From the NCBI RefSeq assembly GCF_001613085.1, contig NZ_BDBR01000017.1, forward strand, positions 62,001 through 126,000: a stretch of DNA of 64,000 bases. The letters run 5' to 3'. Position numbers and translations under genes: made by a program. Source of the DNA: Nocardia salmonicida NBRC 13393. GTDB taxonomy: Bacteria > Actinomycetota > Actinomycetes > Mycobacteriales > Mycobacteriaceae. Of the stretch, positions 42,001 through 50,002 are shown piece by piece; the first letter of the stretch is position 1; each line of letters opens with the position of its first letter. The notes under the pieces were generated by a model. The model was not told where the DNA came from, made no database searches, and worked only from the letters and a program-made list of their open reading frames with translations.

Positions 42001-43116
42001 ATGAACAAAGTCATGCTCGCCAAGCCGATCCAGCACCAGACCGGATTGCTCGGAGTCCCCGGAGCGACGCATCAGCCACGCGGACTCGTCGGTAACACCC
42101 CGGCGCTGTGGATCGGCCAACCATTGGCATCGGCCGGACGCGGCTTCTGGGCCAAGCTCGAAGGATTCAACCCTGGCGGAATGAAGGATCGGCCCGCGCT
42201 GCACATGGTGCGTTGCGCGGAAGAGCGCGGCGACCTGGCACCTGGCGCGCGGATCGTGGAGTCGTCCAGCGGCACCCTCGGCCTGGGCCTCGCACTCGCG
42301 GGCATGGTGCATCAACATCCGGTCACCGTTGTGACCGACCCCGGCCTCGAGCCGATCGTCGCGCAAATGCTGGCTGCGTACGGTGCGAAGGTCGATATGG
42401 TCGCTGAGCCCCATCCGACCGGCGGCTGGCAACAAGCCCGCCGAGACCGCGTGACTGAACTGCTGGCGCGGGAATCCGATGCTTGGTGCCCCGACCAGTA
42501 CAGCAACCCCGACAACGTCGACGGCTACGAGTCGTTGGCACTCGAGCTGATCGAGCAGGTCGGCAACGTCGATGTACTGGTGTGCGCAGTCGGGACGGGC
42601 GGCCACTCCGCCGGCATCGCACGAGTGCTGCGCCGCTTCAACCCGGCGATGAAGCTCATAGGCGTCGACACCATCTCCTCGACGATCTTCGGCCAACCGG
42701 CAGGACCACGGTTGATGCGGGGGCTGGGATCGAGCATCTTCCCCGCCAACGTCGACTACACAGCCTTCGACGAAGTCCACTGGGTCGCGCCCGCCGAATC
42801 GGTGTGGGCTTGCCGAACTCTGGCCGCAACCCACCACGCCACGGGCGGGTGGAGCGTCGGAGCCGTCGCCCTGGTCGCGGGCTGGACAGCACGCGTCCAG
42901 GACGCGGGTACCCGCGTCGCGGCCGTGTTCCCGGACGGGCCCCACCGCTACTTCGACACCATCTACAACGACGACTACTGCAATGAGCACGGCTTGCTCG
43001 ACGCCGACCCACCGGTCGAACCCGACACCATCACCCACCCCACCGAACGGGTCGTACAGCGTTGGACGCGCTGCACAACGGTGTGGAAGCCGTCCGCCGA
43101 GGAGCTCGCATCGTGA
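42001..43116 (+). CDS. cysK2: CysK2-like PLP-dependent cysteine/S-sulfocysteine synthase
   Basis: A 371-residue fold-type II PLP enzyme. The Schiff-base Lys62 lies in GGMKDRPALH, the substrate loop is SSSGTLG, and the phosphate loop is VGTGGHSAG. The order LpqS-like, this gene, MFS matches Rv0847-Rv0849 of M. tuberculosis, where CysK2 makes S-sulfocysteine. It may supply sulfur compounds during copper or oxidative stress. Its stop overlaps the MFS start (GTGA). Confidence 0.85.
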   Translation: MNKVMLAKPIQHQTGLLGVPGATHQPRGLVGNTPALWIGQPLASAGRGFWAKLEGFNPGGMKDRPALHMVRCAEERGDLAPGARIVESSSGTLGLGLALAGMVHQHPVTVVTDPGLEPIVAQMLAAYGAKVDMVAEPHPTGGWQQARRDRVTELLARESDAWCPDQYSNPDNVDGYESLALELIEQVGNVDVLVCAVGTGGHSAGIARVLRRFNPAMKLIGVDTISSTIFGQPAGPRLMRGLGSSIFPANVDYTAFDEVHWVAPAESVWACRTLAATHHATGGWSVGAVALVAGWTARVQDAGTRVAAVFPDGPHRYFDTIYNDDYCNEHGLLDADPPVEPDTITHPTERVVQRWTRCTTVWKPSAEELAS

Positions 43117-44528
43117 CAGTATTCGCCAAGTTCGCGAGCTTCGACCGGCCCGCACAGCTGCTCATGGTCAACCAGTTCGGCATCAACCTCGGCTTTTACA
43201 TGCTGATGCCATTTCTGGCCGGATATCTGGCAGGCCCGCTGGGACTCGCCGCATGGGCGGTCGGGCTGGTCCTGGGCGTCCGAAACTTCTCCCAGCAGGG
43301 CATGTTCCTCATCGGCGGGACACTGGCCGATCGCCTCGGCTACAAACCGCTGATCGTCGCGGGCTGTCTACTGCGGACCGGCGGCTTCGCGCTGTTGGTC
43401 TTCGCCGACTCCCTACCCGCGGTGTTGATCGCCTCCGCTGCGACCGGCTTCGCCGGTGCGTTGTTCAACCCGGCGGTGCGCGCGTATCTCGCGGCCGACG
43501 CCGGTGAACGTCGCGTCGAGGCCTTCGCCGTGTTCAACATGTTCTACCAGGCAGGGATCCTCGCGGGCCCGCTGGTGGGGTTGGCGCTGATGACGGTCGA
43601 CTTCCGGGTCACCGCGGGCGTTGCCGCGATCGTGTTCGCGGCGCTGACCATCGCCCAGCTGTTCGCACTTCCCGCCCGACGAGGCGAAATCTCCACTGCG
43701 AAGACCTCCGTGCTCGAGGATTGGCGCACGGTGGTGTCCAATCGCCGATTCCTTGCCTTCTCGGTGGCCATGATCGGCTCCTACGTCCTGTCCTTCCAGG
43801 TCTATCTGGCGTTGCCGTTGCAGGCGGAGTTCATCGCTGGCGCGCAGTCTCAGACTCTGGTCTCGGCGCTGTTCGTCGTCTCCGGCGTGGTCGCGGTCGC
43901 CGGCCAGCTCCGCATCACCGCCTGGTTGCGGGCCAGGTGGGGCCCGGGCCGAAGCCTGGTCGCCGGAATGACCGTCCTCGCGGCGTCGTTCATCCCGCTG
44001 ATCATGGTGCCGACTCCGAGCCGATTCGGAACGATCGCCGCCGTCGTAGCCCTGTTGAGTACGACGACGCTGCTGGCGATCGGCACCGCCGCGGTCTTCC
44101 CCTTCGAAATGGATACCGTCGTCACCCTGTCCGGCGACAAGCTCGTCGCCACGCACTACGGGTTCTACAACACCGTCGTCGGCGTCGGCATCCTGCTCGG
44201 CAACCTCGCTACCGGTGTCGTCGTCGGCGCCGCCCGCAACGCCGGAATCGACTGGGCGGTCTGGGCGGGACTCGCCGCCATCGGTGTCATCTCGGCCTAC
44301 GCGCTGGTGCGCTTGGAAAGAGCCGACAATCAGCCCGTCACGGCGGAGGCACACCGCGGCGGCCGCCACCGACTTCCACCAGGGCGCCACCGACTCGAGG
44401 AGCGCCCGGCGCCGACTCGGTCCAGCCCGCAGCGGACCAGCCCATCACGCATGAGTCCACCACCGCGCCCGTCCATCGGCGAGGACCGCCGCCGCAATCC
44501 CGCAGGTTCACCAGCGGCCAGGCGGTGA
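43113..44528 (+). CDS. MFS transporter (Rv0849-like)
   Basis: A 471-residue transporter with 12 predicted helices. The loop motif GGTLADRLGYKPL follows helix 2, and ATHYGFYNTVVGVGILLGN lies in the second half. The cytosolic tail after about residue 415 is Pro/Arg/His-rich. It is translationally coupled to cysK2, as in the M. tuberculosis copper operon. The substrate is unknown; export of a sulfur-containing product or of copper has not been shown. Confidence 0.85.
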   Translation: MTVFAKFASFDRPAQLLMVNQFGINLGFYMLMPFLAGYLAGPLGLAAWAVGLVLGVRNFSQQGMFLIGGTLADRLGYKPLIVAGCLLRTGGFALLVFADSLPAVLIASAATGFAGALFNPAVRAYLAADAGERRVEAFAVFNMFYQAGILAGPLVGLALMTVDFRVTAGVAAIVFAALTIAQLFALPARRGEISTAKTSVLEDWRTVVSNRRFLAFSVAMIGSYVLSFQVYLALPLQAEFIAGAQSQTLVSALFVVSGVVAVAGQLRITAWLRARWGPGRSLVAGMTVLAASFIPLIMVPTPSRFGTIAAVVALLSTTTLLAIGTAAVFPFEMDTVVTLSGDKLVATHYGFYNTVVGVGILLGNLATGVVVGAARNAGIDWAVWAGLAAIGVISAYALVRLERADNQPVTAEAHRGGRHRLPPGRHRLEERPAPTRSSPQRTSPSRMSPPPRPSIGEDRRRNPAGSPAARR

Positions 44529-44637
44529 ACCGCCCCCGCCACCGAGTCAGGAACACCGCATCCGGAATTGAACGCCGAGGCCCCCCAATCGGGTCCTCGG
44601 CCATCCGACATTTCTGACCATGACAAGGACATATGAC

Positions 44638-45318
44638 ATGAACACCATCCTGCGGCGGATCGCCCTCACCACCGGTGCCGTCGCGGCCGCGACCGTGCTA
44701 GGCGGCGGCGTCGCCTCCGCGCATCTGGCAGTCGAGGCCCCCGGGGCGAAACAAGGTTCCTCCGCGGTCCTTTCGTTCCGGATCTCCAACGAATCCGAGG
44801 AAGCCTCCACCACCACATTGACCGTCGAGGTGCCCGGCCTCAAGACCGCACGCACCGAGCCCATGCCGGGCTGGGACGCCGTCGTGCAGCGCGATCCGAA
44901 CAAAATGGCCACCTCGGTAACCTGGACGGCAGCACCCGGCGCCGGCGTCGGGCCGGGCCAGTTCCAGCGGTTCGTCCTCTACGCTGGTCCACTGCCCAAG
45001 CAGGACACTGTCGCGTTCAAAGCGGTGCAAACCTACAGCGACGGCAAGGTCGTCACCTGGGATCAGCCCACCGCCGCTGGTGCGGCAGAGCCGGAGTTCC
45101 CGCTGCCAGTCCTTGCTTTGACGGCAGCGGAGCCGGGCGACGGACATTCCCACGGCACCGAACCCGAGAAGCCGCAGGCAGCAGCGCCCCACGCCGAAAC
45201 CGACACCGAAACCGACTCGGCCGCACGCTGGCTCGGTATCGGTGGACTCGCACTGGGTGGGCTCGGCGCTGTCGCGGGAGTGGGCGCCCTTGCCCGCACC
45301 CGTCGCAGTTCTGAGTAG
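44638..45318 (+). CDS. YcnI-like (DUF1775) copper-binding protein
   Basis: A 226-residue exported protein. The signal peptide ends at VASA and the mature form begins with His29 (HLAVEAPGAKQG), matching the N-terminal His that binds copper in YcnI proteins. The DUF1775 domain continues to about residue 155 (TWTAAPGAGVGPGQFQRF), and a His-containing linker leads to a C-terminal helix and Arg anchor. AAGGACATATGAC precedes the ATG. It may deliver or buffer copper outside the membrane. Confidence 0.88.
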   Translation: MNTILRRIALTTGAVAAATVLGGGVASAHLAVEAPGAKQGSSAVLSFRISNESEEASTTTLTVEVPGLKTARTEPMPGWDAVVQRDPNKMATSVTWTAAPGAGVGPGQFQRFVLYAGPLPKQDTVAFKAVQTYSDGKVVTWDQPTAAGAAEPEFPLPVLALTAAEPGDGHSHGTEPEKPQAAAPHAETDTETDSAARWLGIGGLALGGLGAVAGVGALARTRRSSE

Positions 45319-45347
45319 CCGATCTGCCCACGGGCAGGCGTAATAAG

Positions 45348-45377
45348 GGCGCCGGGTTCACTATCGAACCCGGCGCC
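45348..45377. terminator. Strong bidirectional terminator
   Basis: GGCGCCGGGTTC and GAACCCGGCGCC form a perfect 12-bp stem with a 6-base loop, followed by TTGCCTTG on the plus strand. It separates the convergent YcnI and copZ copy 2 genes. Confidence 0.88.
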
Positions 45378-45399
45378 TTGCCTTGTCCGGTCGACCGGG

Positions 45400-45615
45400 C
45401 TACTCGACGATCGCCGCTACATAACCGAGTTCCGTGATGGCCGTGACGATGTCGTCAGGGCTACTCAGCGCAGGGTCGAGTTCGACGGTGGCACGACCCT
45501 TCTTCATCGACGTCTGGGTGGTGCGAACGCCGGGCAGGTCCTCGAGTGCGTCGTCGACGAGAAGTGCACAGCTACCGCAGTGCATGCCCTGGATCTCGAA
45601 AATGTGTGTTGCCAT
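45400..45615 (-). CDS. copZ: CopZ-like heavy-metal-associated (HMA) chaperone (copy 2)
   Basis: A 71-residue HMA domain with GMHCGSC and the end DIVTAITELGYVA. It is close to the 17387 copy, including the TQTSMKKGR core. It starts 15 bases after the SafE-cupredoxin copy 2 gene and probably shuttles Cu(I) with it. Confidence 0.9.
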   Translation of the reverse strand: MATHIFEIQGMHCGSCALLVDDALEDLPGVRTTQTSMKKGRATVELDPALSSPDDIVTAITELGYVAAIVE

Positions 45616-45630
45616 GGAATTTCGGGCCTT

Positions 45631-46707
45631 TCAGGAGATGGTGACGACGCCGGTGTACATGCCCATGCCGCAGCTGTAGTCCAGGCGGCCGGGCTGCAGA
45701 ACGCCCAGATCGATGCGGGTTTCGCCGGTCGAAGGCAGCGTCTTCTGAATGTCGAGTTCGGGGATGATCAACGACCGGATGCAGCCCTGGGTGCCTTTGG
45801 TCTTGATGACGAGAGTGGTCGGTATGCCGGACTTCACTTCGGCGTTGCCGGGGCTGTAGGCGCGGTTGCTCGCGGCGATTGTCACCGTCTGCATGCCGTC
45901 GGCGACTACCACGGTACTGGCGTCGGCCGGAGCCGGCTCGACCCCGACTGTCGCAGCCAACCGGCTCGCGGCCAACGGAGAACCGGCCAACTCCAAGCCA
46001 CCGTTGAGGGTGTAGAGGCCCATGAGCAAGACGACCACACCGGTGGCGAAGGCCAATCGTCCGCGCCAGACGGTGGCGGCAACGCGGGCCGCGTAGCCGA
46101 GAACAGCGAACAAGGGGCTGGTCCCGAGAACGAATACCGCCATTGTCGCCGCACCCCACCACGGCGAGCCCGAAGCCAGGGCGAGAGCTTCCACCGACAG
46201 TGTTACTCCGCACGGAATGAGGATCGTCAACACACCGAGCATTGCCGGCGCGACGGCGGACTGTGAGCGGGTCCGCGTGCGGATCAACCGCATCCAGGAG
46301 GCAGGCGGTTCGATGACGATGCCACGGAATCCGGGGACTCCCAATTGCGCGAGGCCGAAGACGACGATCAACAGCCCGGCGCCGATCTGCAACCAGGTAC
46401 GAGCCCCGACCGATAGTTCGAAGACGCCACCCAGCGCGCCGAGCAACGCGCCGAACACAGTGTGCGAGAAAAGCTTTCCAGCTAGGAATCCACCGACGGG
46501 GGTGAGGTCGTCCCCGATACGGCTGCTCCACCGACGCAGCGCGGGTGCCTCCGTCGGGGACGAGGCAGAGACAGAGGTCGAATCGGTGATGCCCGCAGCG
46601 GCGGCGCGCTGGCGGGTGATCAATCCGGTGAGTAAACCTCCTTGCACGGCGGCGCAGGAGACACCGCCGGCGAATAGGCCGGTGACCAGGACAGGGAAAA
46701 GGTTCAC
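45631..46707 (-). CDS. SafE/UreH-type membrane protein with C-terminal cupredoxin domain (copy 2)
   Basis: A 358-residue paralogue of the 17617 protein. It starts MNLFPVLVTGLFAGGVSCAAVQGG, has the same PCGVTLSVEALALASGS helix and ends in a cupredoxin with GCIRSLIIPELD and YSCGMGMYTG. The GTG at 46707 has AGGAGTTCTTCTC upstream. Copper transport or transfer is inferred from the domain pair and the copZ neighbour. Confidence 0.82.
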   Translation of the reverse strand: MNLFPVLVTGLFAGGVSCAAVQGGLLTGLITRQRAAAAGITDSTSVSASSPTEAPALRRWSSRIGDDLTPVGGFLAGKLFSHTVFGALLGALGGVFELSVGARTWLQIGAGLLIVVFGLAQLGVPGFRGIVIEPPASWMRLIRTRTRSQSAVAPAMLGVLTILIPCGVTLSVEALALASGSPWWGAATMAVFVLGTSPLFAVLGYAARVAATVWRGRLAFATGVVVLLMGLYTLNGGLELAGSPLAASRLAATVGVEPAPADASTVVVADGMQTVTIAASNRAYSPGNAEVKSGIPTTLVIKTKGTQGCIRSLIIPELDIQKTLPSTGETRIDLGVLQPGRLDYSCGMGMYTGVVTIS

Positions 46708-46813
46708 GAGAAGAACTCCTGTGGACAATAGAGCGAGATCGATGTGGACCGGCACGGGAATGTCGGCCGACGGAGGCCACGTGCCGCCGGTTGGCGAATC
46801 GGGCCAGCGTGCT

Positions 46814-47275
46814 CTATGTGCGCAGGATGCAGAGTTCGTGGAGGCTCGGTTTCCGTATCGGAATCGTGCGCCGAGGTAGCACTCGGCGCCGGTGGAACAC
46901 CGGCAGCGGAGTGACGATTGTGTCCGGCCGCACCGTTACGAGCGCGCCCAGCAGAGCCAGGAATACCGCGAGGCACGCCATCACCACGCCGACTGGGGTC
47001 GGCGAAAGACCTTCGTACTTCATGTCAATCGGCTGCTCGGGATAGCCGGCGACCGCTTCATGGGTGCCCTCCGCTGCGCGGTGGACGCCGCTCGTCGGCA
47101 GCAGGTCGGTCTGCGCCGTGACAGTGGGCCGCGAGTGTTCCATGGTCATCGAGCTGGTCGACATCGCGGCGGCTTGGCAGGGACTACCTTCGATCATGGC
47201 GATAGCGAACAGGGCCGCGAACACCGCGACGAACCGCGCGAATCCGACGCGGCTCAGTGTCGGGGCAGCACTCAC
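46814..47275 (-). CDS. DUF6153-like exported/membrane protein (copy 3)
   Basis: A 153-residue protein with an N-terminal helix, a Cys/Met-containing middle (EGSPCQAAAMSTSSMTME), a second helix and the end LHELCILRT. The GTG at 47275 lies 7 bases after TAGTAT, giving the same leaderless layout as copy 1; upstream starts to 47344 would cover the operator. It heads module B, 106 bases before the SafE-cupredoxin gene. Confidence 0.7.
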   Translation of the reverse strand: MSAAPTLSRVGFARFVAVFAALFAIAMIEGSPCQAAAMSTSSMTMEHSRPTVTAQTDLLPTSGVHRAAEGTHEAVAGYPEQPIDMKYEGLSPTPVGVVMACLAVFLALLGALVTVRPDTIVTPLPVFHRRRVLPRRTIPIRKPSLHELCILRT

Positions 47276-47285
47276 CCCGCAGATA

Positions 47286-47304
47286 CTACTAACTGGATAC
47301 GTAG
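47286..47304 (-). promoter_or_regulatory. CTAC-N11-GTAG dyad at the DUF6153 copy 3 promoter
   Basis: CTAC and GTAG separated by 11 bases, with TAGTAT overlapping the right half as at 19296. The paralogous promoters keep this element while most of the surrounding sequence differs. Confidence 0.68.
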
Positions 47305-47331
47305 AACTGGCAGGCGGCCGGTCAACCGCCC

Positions 47332-47811
47332 TCAGCCACCCCACCGCGCGATGAGCAGTGGCGCGTTCATCTGCTGATTGATCTGGAGCGCGACCGTCGC
47401 GACGAGCAGAATTGGAAGGTAGACACGCCGATCAACGACAATGTTCACCCATCGTCCGGTGCGCATGCCGATTGCGGCCCGCATCAGTGCCGTCACAGTG
47501 ATCGACATCAGTAGCGGCCCGGCGGGGTTGTACCGCAGCGCATCCCGGACCTGCCCGTGTAGCAGCAGGTACCACGACCTGGTCCCTCCACAGAACGGGT
47601 CCATGATTCCCAGCTGATGCAGCGGGCCGTGCAAGTCCATCGAGGGGATTCCGAACAGCACCAAGACCAGTGCGCCCATCGCCCCGACGAGTGCCGACCA
47701 GGTCAACCACCGATGCCCGTCGGACGACTCGACCGCTACACGCGGAGGCCACGCCGCCACCGTGTGTGTCGGCCTCGGACCGACGCGGTCGCGTGCGTCC
47801 GGTTCATCCAT
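47332..47811 (-). CDS. DUF2752 membrane protein (copy 2)
   Basis: A 159-residue membrane protein with three helices and MDPFCGGTRSWYLLLHGQ, the same signature as the 16934 copy. The ATG at 47811 has GAGGGGCCATC upstream. It lies just upstream of the DUF6153 copy 3 promoter box on the same strand. Unknown function. Confidence 0.83.
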   Translation of the reverse strand: MDEPDARDRVGPRPTHTVAAWPPRVAVESSDGHRWLTWSALVGAMGALVLVLFGIPSMDLHGPLHQLGIMDPFCGGTRSWYLLLHGQVRDALRYNPAGPLLMSITVTALMRAAIGMRTGRWVNIVVDRRVYLPILLVATVALQINQQMNAPLLIARWGG

Positions 47812-47839
47812 GATGGCCCCTCGATATGACAACCCACAC

Positions 47840-47865
47840 CTACTACATGGGTACACAGACAGTAG
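47840..47865. promoter_or_regulatory. Degenerate BlaI/CopY-like half-sites upstream of DUF2752 copy 2
   Basis: CTAC (47840-47843) and GTAG (47862-47865) are 18 bases apart, the same as the outer half-sites of the doubled box at 49061, but the inner half-sites are missing. It is offered as a weak candidate only. Confidence 0.35.
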
Positions 47866-47906
47866 ACGATAGGAGAAACTTCCGCCGCAACCAACGGCCG
47901 AGACCG

Positions 47907-48854
47907 CTAGTCAGGATGGCACACCCCGAGCCCGATCACAGCGACGAGCGTCGCGATCATGGGACCGGCAAGAATCGTGGCGATGATCAGCGCTGAGACG
48001 ATGCCGACCATCGAGCGGCCCACTGGGGCGGGGGACGCAAGCCGAGCCACACGATCAGCGAGCCCGACTTCGGTCGCACCGAGCGTGCCTGCACCGTTCG
48101 AGTCGGCCAGGGTGAGCAACGCCTCGCGAACGGTTTCCCGACCATGGGAGGCGGCGGCCACATCGTCGGCCGACATTTCGACAAGACGGGCAACCTGAGC
48201 CGCCCCGACAGTGAACAGATCGATCCGCGGGAACGCCCCGGCCAAAGCTCGGGTAACAGCAAGGAGAAGGTGATGCTTGCCTGCGAGGTGAGCACGCTCG
48301 TGCGCCAATACGGCCGCGAGGTGCTCCTCATCGAGCGCGGCGACAATTCCCTGAGTGAGAACAATCGTGTGCGGATCCCCCGCAACCGAGTACGCGGCGG
48401 GCTCTGGATGATCGATGACCACGGCATCGTGACCAGCATGCGGTCTCCCGACGATCCTGGCGGCGCGCGCGTGCCCATGGGTCACCGAACGTGCCCGCAC
48501 CAGCGCACGACCCACTCCCCCTATCAACACGACCCCCGCGGCAACGCCGCACGTCACCAGGACCAGCAGGCCAACCTGGACAGCAGTTCCGTACTCGCCG
48601 ATCGCCGCGTCATGGAGCTGATCGAAGCACCGACTCAGGTTCAGATGCTGGTCAGCGAGCATGTCGCGGACGACATCCCCGATGACGAAGCCGATCGCGG
48701 CCACCCATGCCAGCACGACCGACCCGATCGCACTGAGCCACGCGATCAAGCTCAGGCGCGGGCCGACACCGCAGCGCGTCGTCCGAATCAGGGTCGGCGG
48801 AGCGAGAACCATGACGACCAGGCTGTAGACGAGCAGGCAGATAGCGACGCTCAT
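47907..48854 (-). CDS. M56 (BlaR1-like) membrane zinc metalloprotease
   Basis: A 315-residue protein with three N-terminal helices, the zinc motif HERAH at 185-189 (VLAHERAHLAGKH), an EMSADDVAA segment, and a C-terminal helix. Proteases of this type cleave or release BlaI/MecI-like repressors in response to a signal. A BlaI-type gene is normally adjacent but none is in this window. The doubled CTAC-N11-GTAG site 207 bases upstream supports control by such a repressor. The signal (beta-lactam, metal or envelope stress) is unknown. Confidence 0.85.
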   Translation of the reverse strand: MSVAICLLVYSLVVMVLAPPTLIRTTRCGVGPRLSLIAWLSAIGSVVLAWVAAIGFVIGDVVRDMLADQHLNLSRCFDQLHDAAIGEYGTAVQVGLLVLVTCGVAAGVVLIGGVGRALVRARSVTHGHARAARIVGRPHAGHDAVVIDHPEPAAYSVAGDPHTIVLTQGIVAALDEEHLAAVLAHERAHLAGKHHLLLAVTRALAGAFPRIDLFTVGAAQVARLVEMSADDVAAASHGRETVREALLTLADSNGAGTLGATEVGLADRVARLASPAPVGRSMVGIVSALIIATILAGPMIATLVAVIGLGVCHPD

Positions 48855-49060
48855 CGTCGGTCACACTCCGACGCCACCAGCAGGGTCGGCAACGACTGCA
48901 CTGCTGGCACGAGGGGACTCCTTGCGGATCGAGATCCGAGGTCAGCGACGGATCAGAGAGGCGACCTCATTGTATCGGCCCCTCGCCAAGTATCTCCGAC
49001 ACAGATAGGGTCGAGCCCCTTTCCTCCATAACCAGCGATGTTGCGCCAACCGGTAACACC
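48855..49060. other. 5' leader region of the M56 gene
   Basis: About 200 bases between the doubled operator and the M56 start. No small gene is supported. TATCTCCGACACAGATA around 48,990 is a minor dyad. Confidence 0.35.
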
Positions 49061-49090
49061 ATCTACTGTCTACTAACGTAGACAGTAGAT
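49061..49090. promoter_or_regulatory. Doubled BlaI/CopY-like operator, 30-bp perfect palindrome
   Basis: ATCTACTGTCTAC and GTAGACAGTAGAT are perfect 13-base arms around TAAC. Two interleaved CTAC-N11-GTAG units are present (CTAC at 49063 and 49070, GTAG at 49078 and 49085). It is upstream of the M56 protease gene. Confidence 0.75.
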
Positions 49091-49246
49091 GCTTGCGTCA
49101 GCAGAACGAGCTGGCGCGAGACGCTCCCTCCTGGGGCGTCGACTGCGGCGGAGATGGCACGATCCCCTCATCTCGTGCTTTCGCCGCGATCACCTGAAGT
49201 GGGGCGAGAGATTGTGGCGATCCGGCCCCACTTCAGGACAATCCCG

Positions 49247-50002
49247 TCAGTCAGCACCCCAATGCTGTTCCATCACAATGCCTTTGCTGGCCATCCAGGG
49301 CAGCGGGTCGATCTTGACACCGTCCTGATCCCAGATTTCCAGATGCAAGTGCGGACCGGTGGAAATGCCACGGTTGCCGACCGAAGCGATTACATCGCCG
49401 GCGTTCACTCGCTGACCTTCCTGGACGTAGATGTCATTGATATGGCCGTACACGGCAGTTGTTCCGTCTGTTCCGTCGTCCTGCCCAACACGAATCCACT
49501 GACCGAATCCAGATGCCGGACCGGCCTCGAGCACCGTCCCGCCGAGAGCGGACCGAATGGGCGTTCCCAGCGCATCCGCTATGTCGACACCGGAGTGGAA
49601 TTGACCTCATCGCGCACCGAATACAGAACTGATGTCACCAGCCAAGGGCAACGCCGCTGGTGGCGCCACCGCTCGTGAAGGAGCGGGAATAGCCTGCTGC
49701 CGCAGATCCTCGATGAACTGTTCTGCCTGGGCGAGCGGACCGACGACTTCCACGGGCAATCCAGCTAATCCGAACGGCGCGGCAGCAGGTTCGACGTCAT
49801 GGGCGACATCCGGAGCCAACGGCGCGGCCATCGCAACTTGCGTCGACGTACTGAGTAGGGCTCCGGCAGCCGCCGCGACACCGAGGGCCACCTTGATTCG
49901 GCCATCCGGCGCAGTTTCGGCGCGATGGCGACCCGACCCCCTGGAGTCGGCGAGTAGATGTTGAACGGACAGGGAACCAGAAGTCTTTCGGTGATGTGAC
50001 AA
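49247..50002 (-). pseudogene. M23-family endopeptidase interrupted by a Trp-to-TGA change
   Basis: A single frame of 252 codons: an N-terminal region with a hydrophobic signal (KVALGVAAAAGALLSTSTQVAMA) and a C-terminal LytM/M23 domain. The domain reads SSVFGAR, then TGA at codon 132 (49609-49607), then GQFHSGVDIADALGTP and HLHLEIWD, keeping both zinc motifs (HxxxD and HxH). Related proteins have Trp at the interrupted position (FGARWG), so TGG became TGA. The start is probably TTG 50002 with GAGGA upstream. Either inactivated or dependent on readthrough. Confidence 0.82.

Noticed and set aside
42001..43116. PLP synthase as SbnA (diaminopropionate synthesis for the siderophore)
   Set aside because: It lies 8 kb away with an LpqS-like gene before and MFS gene after, the CysK2 arrangement; no SbnB-like gene is present.
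47332..47344. Overlap of DUF2752 copy 2 with a longer DUF6153 copy 3 frame
   Set aside because: The longer DUF6153 start would place the operator inside the gene; the GTG at 47275 behind TAGTAT is better supported.
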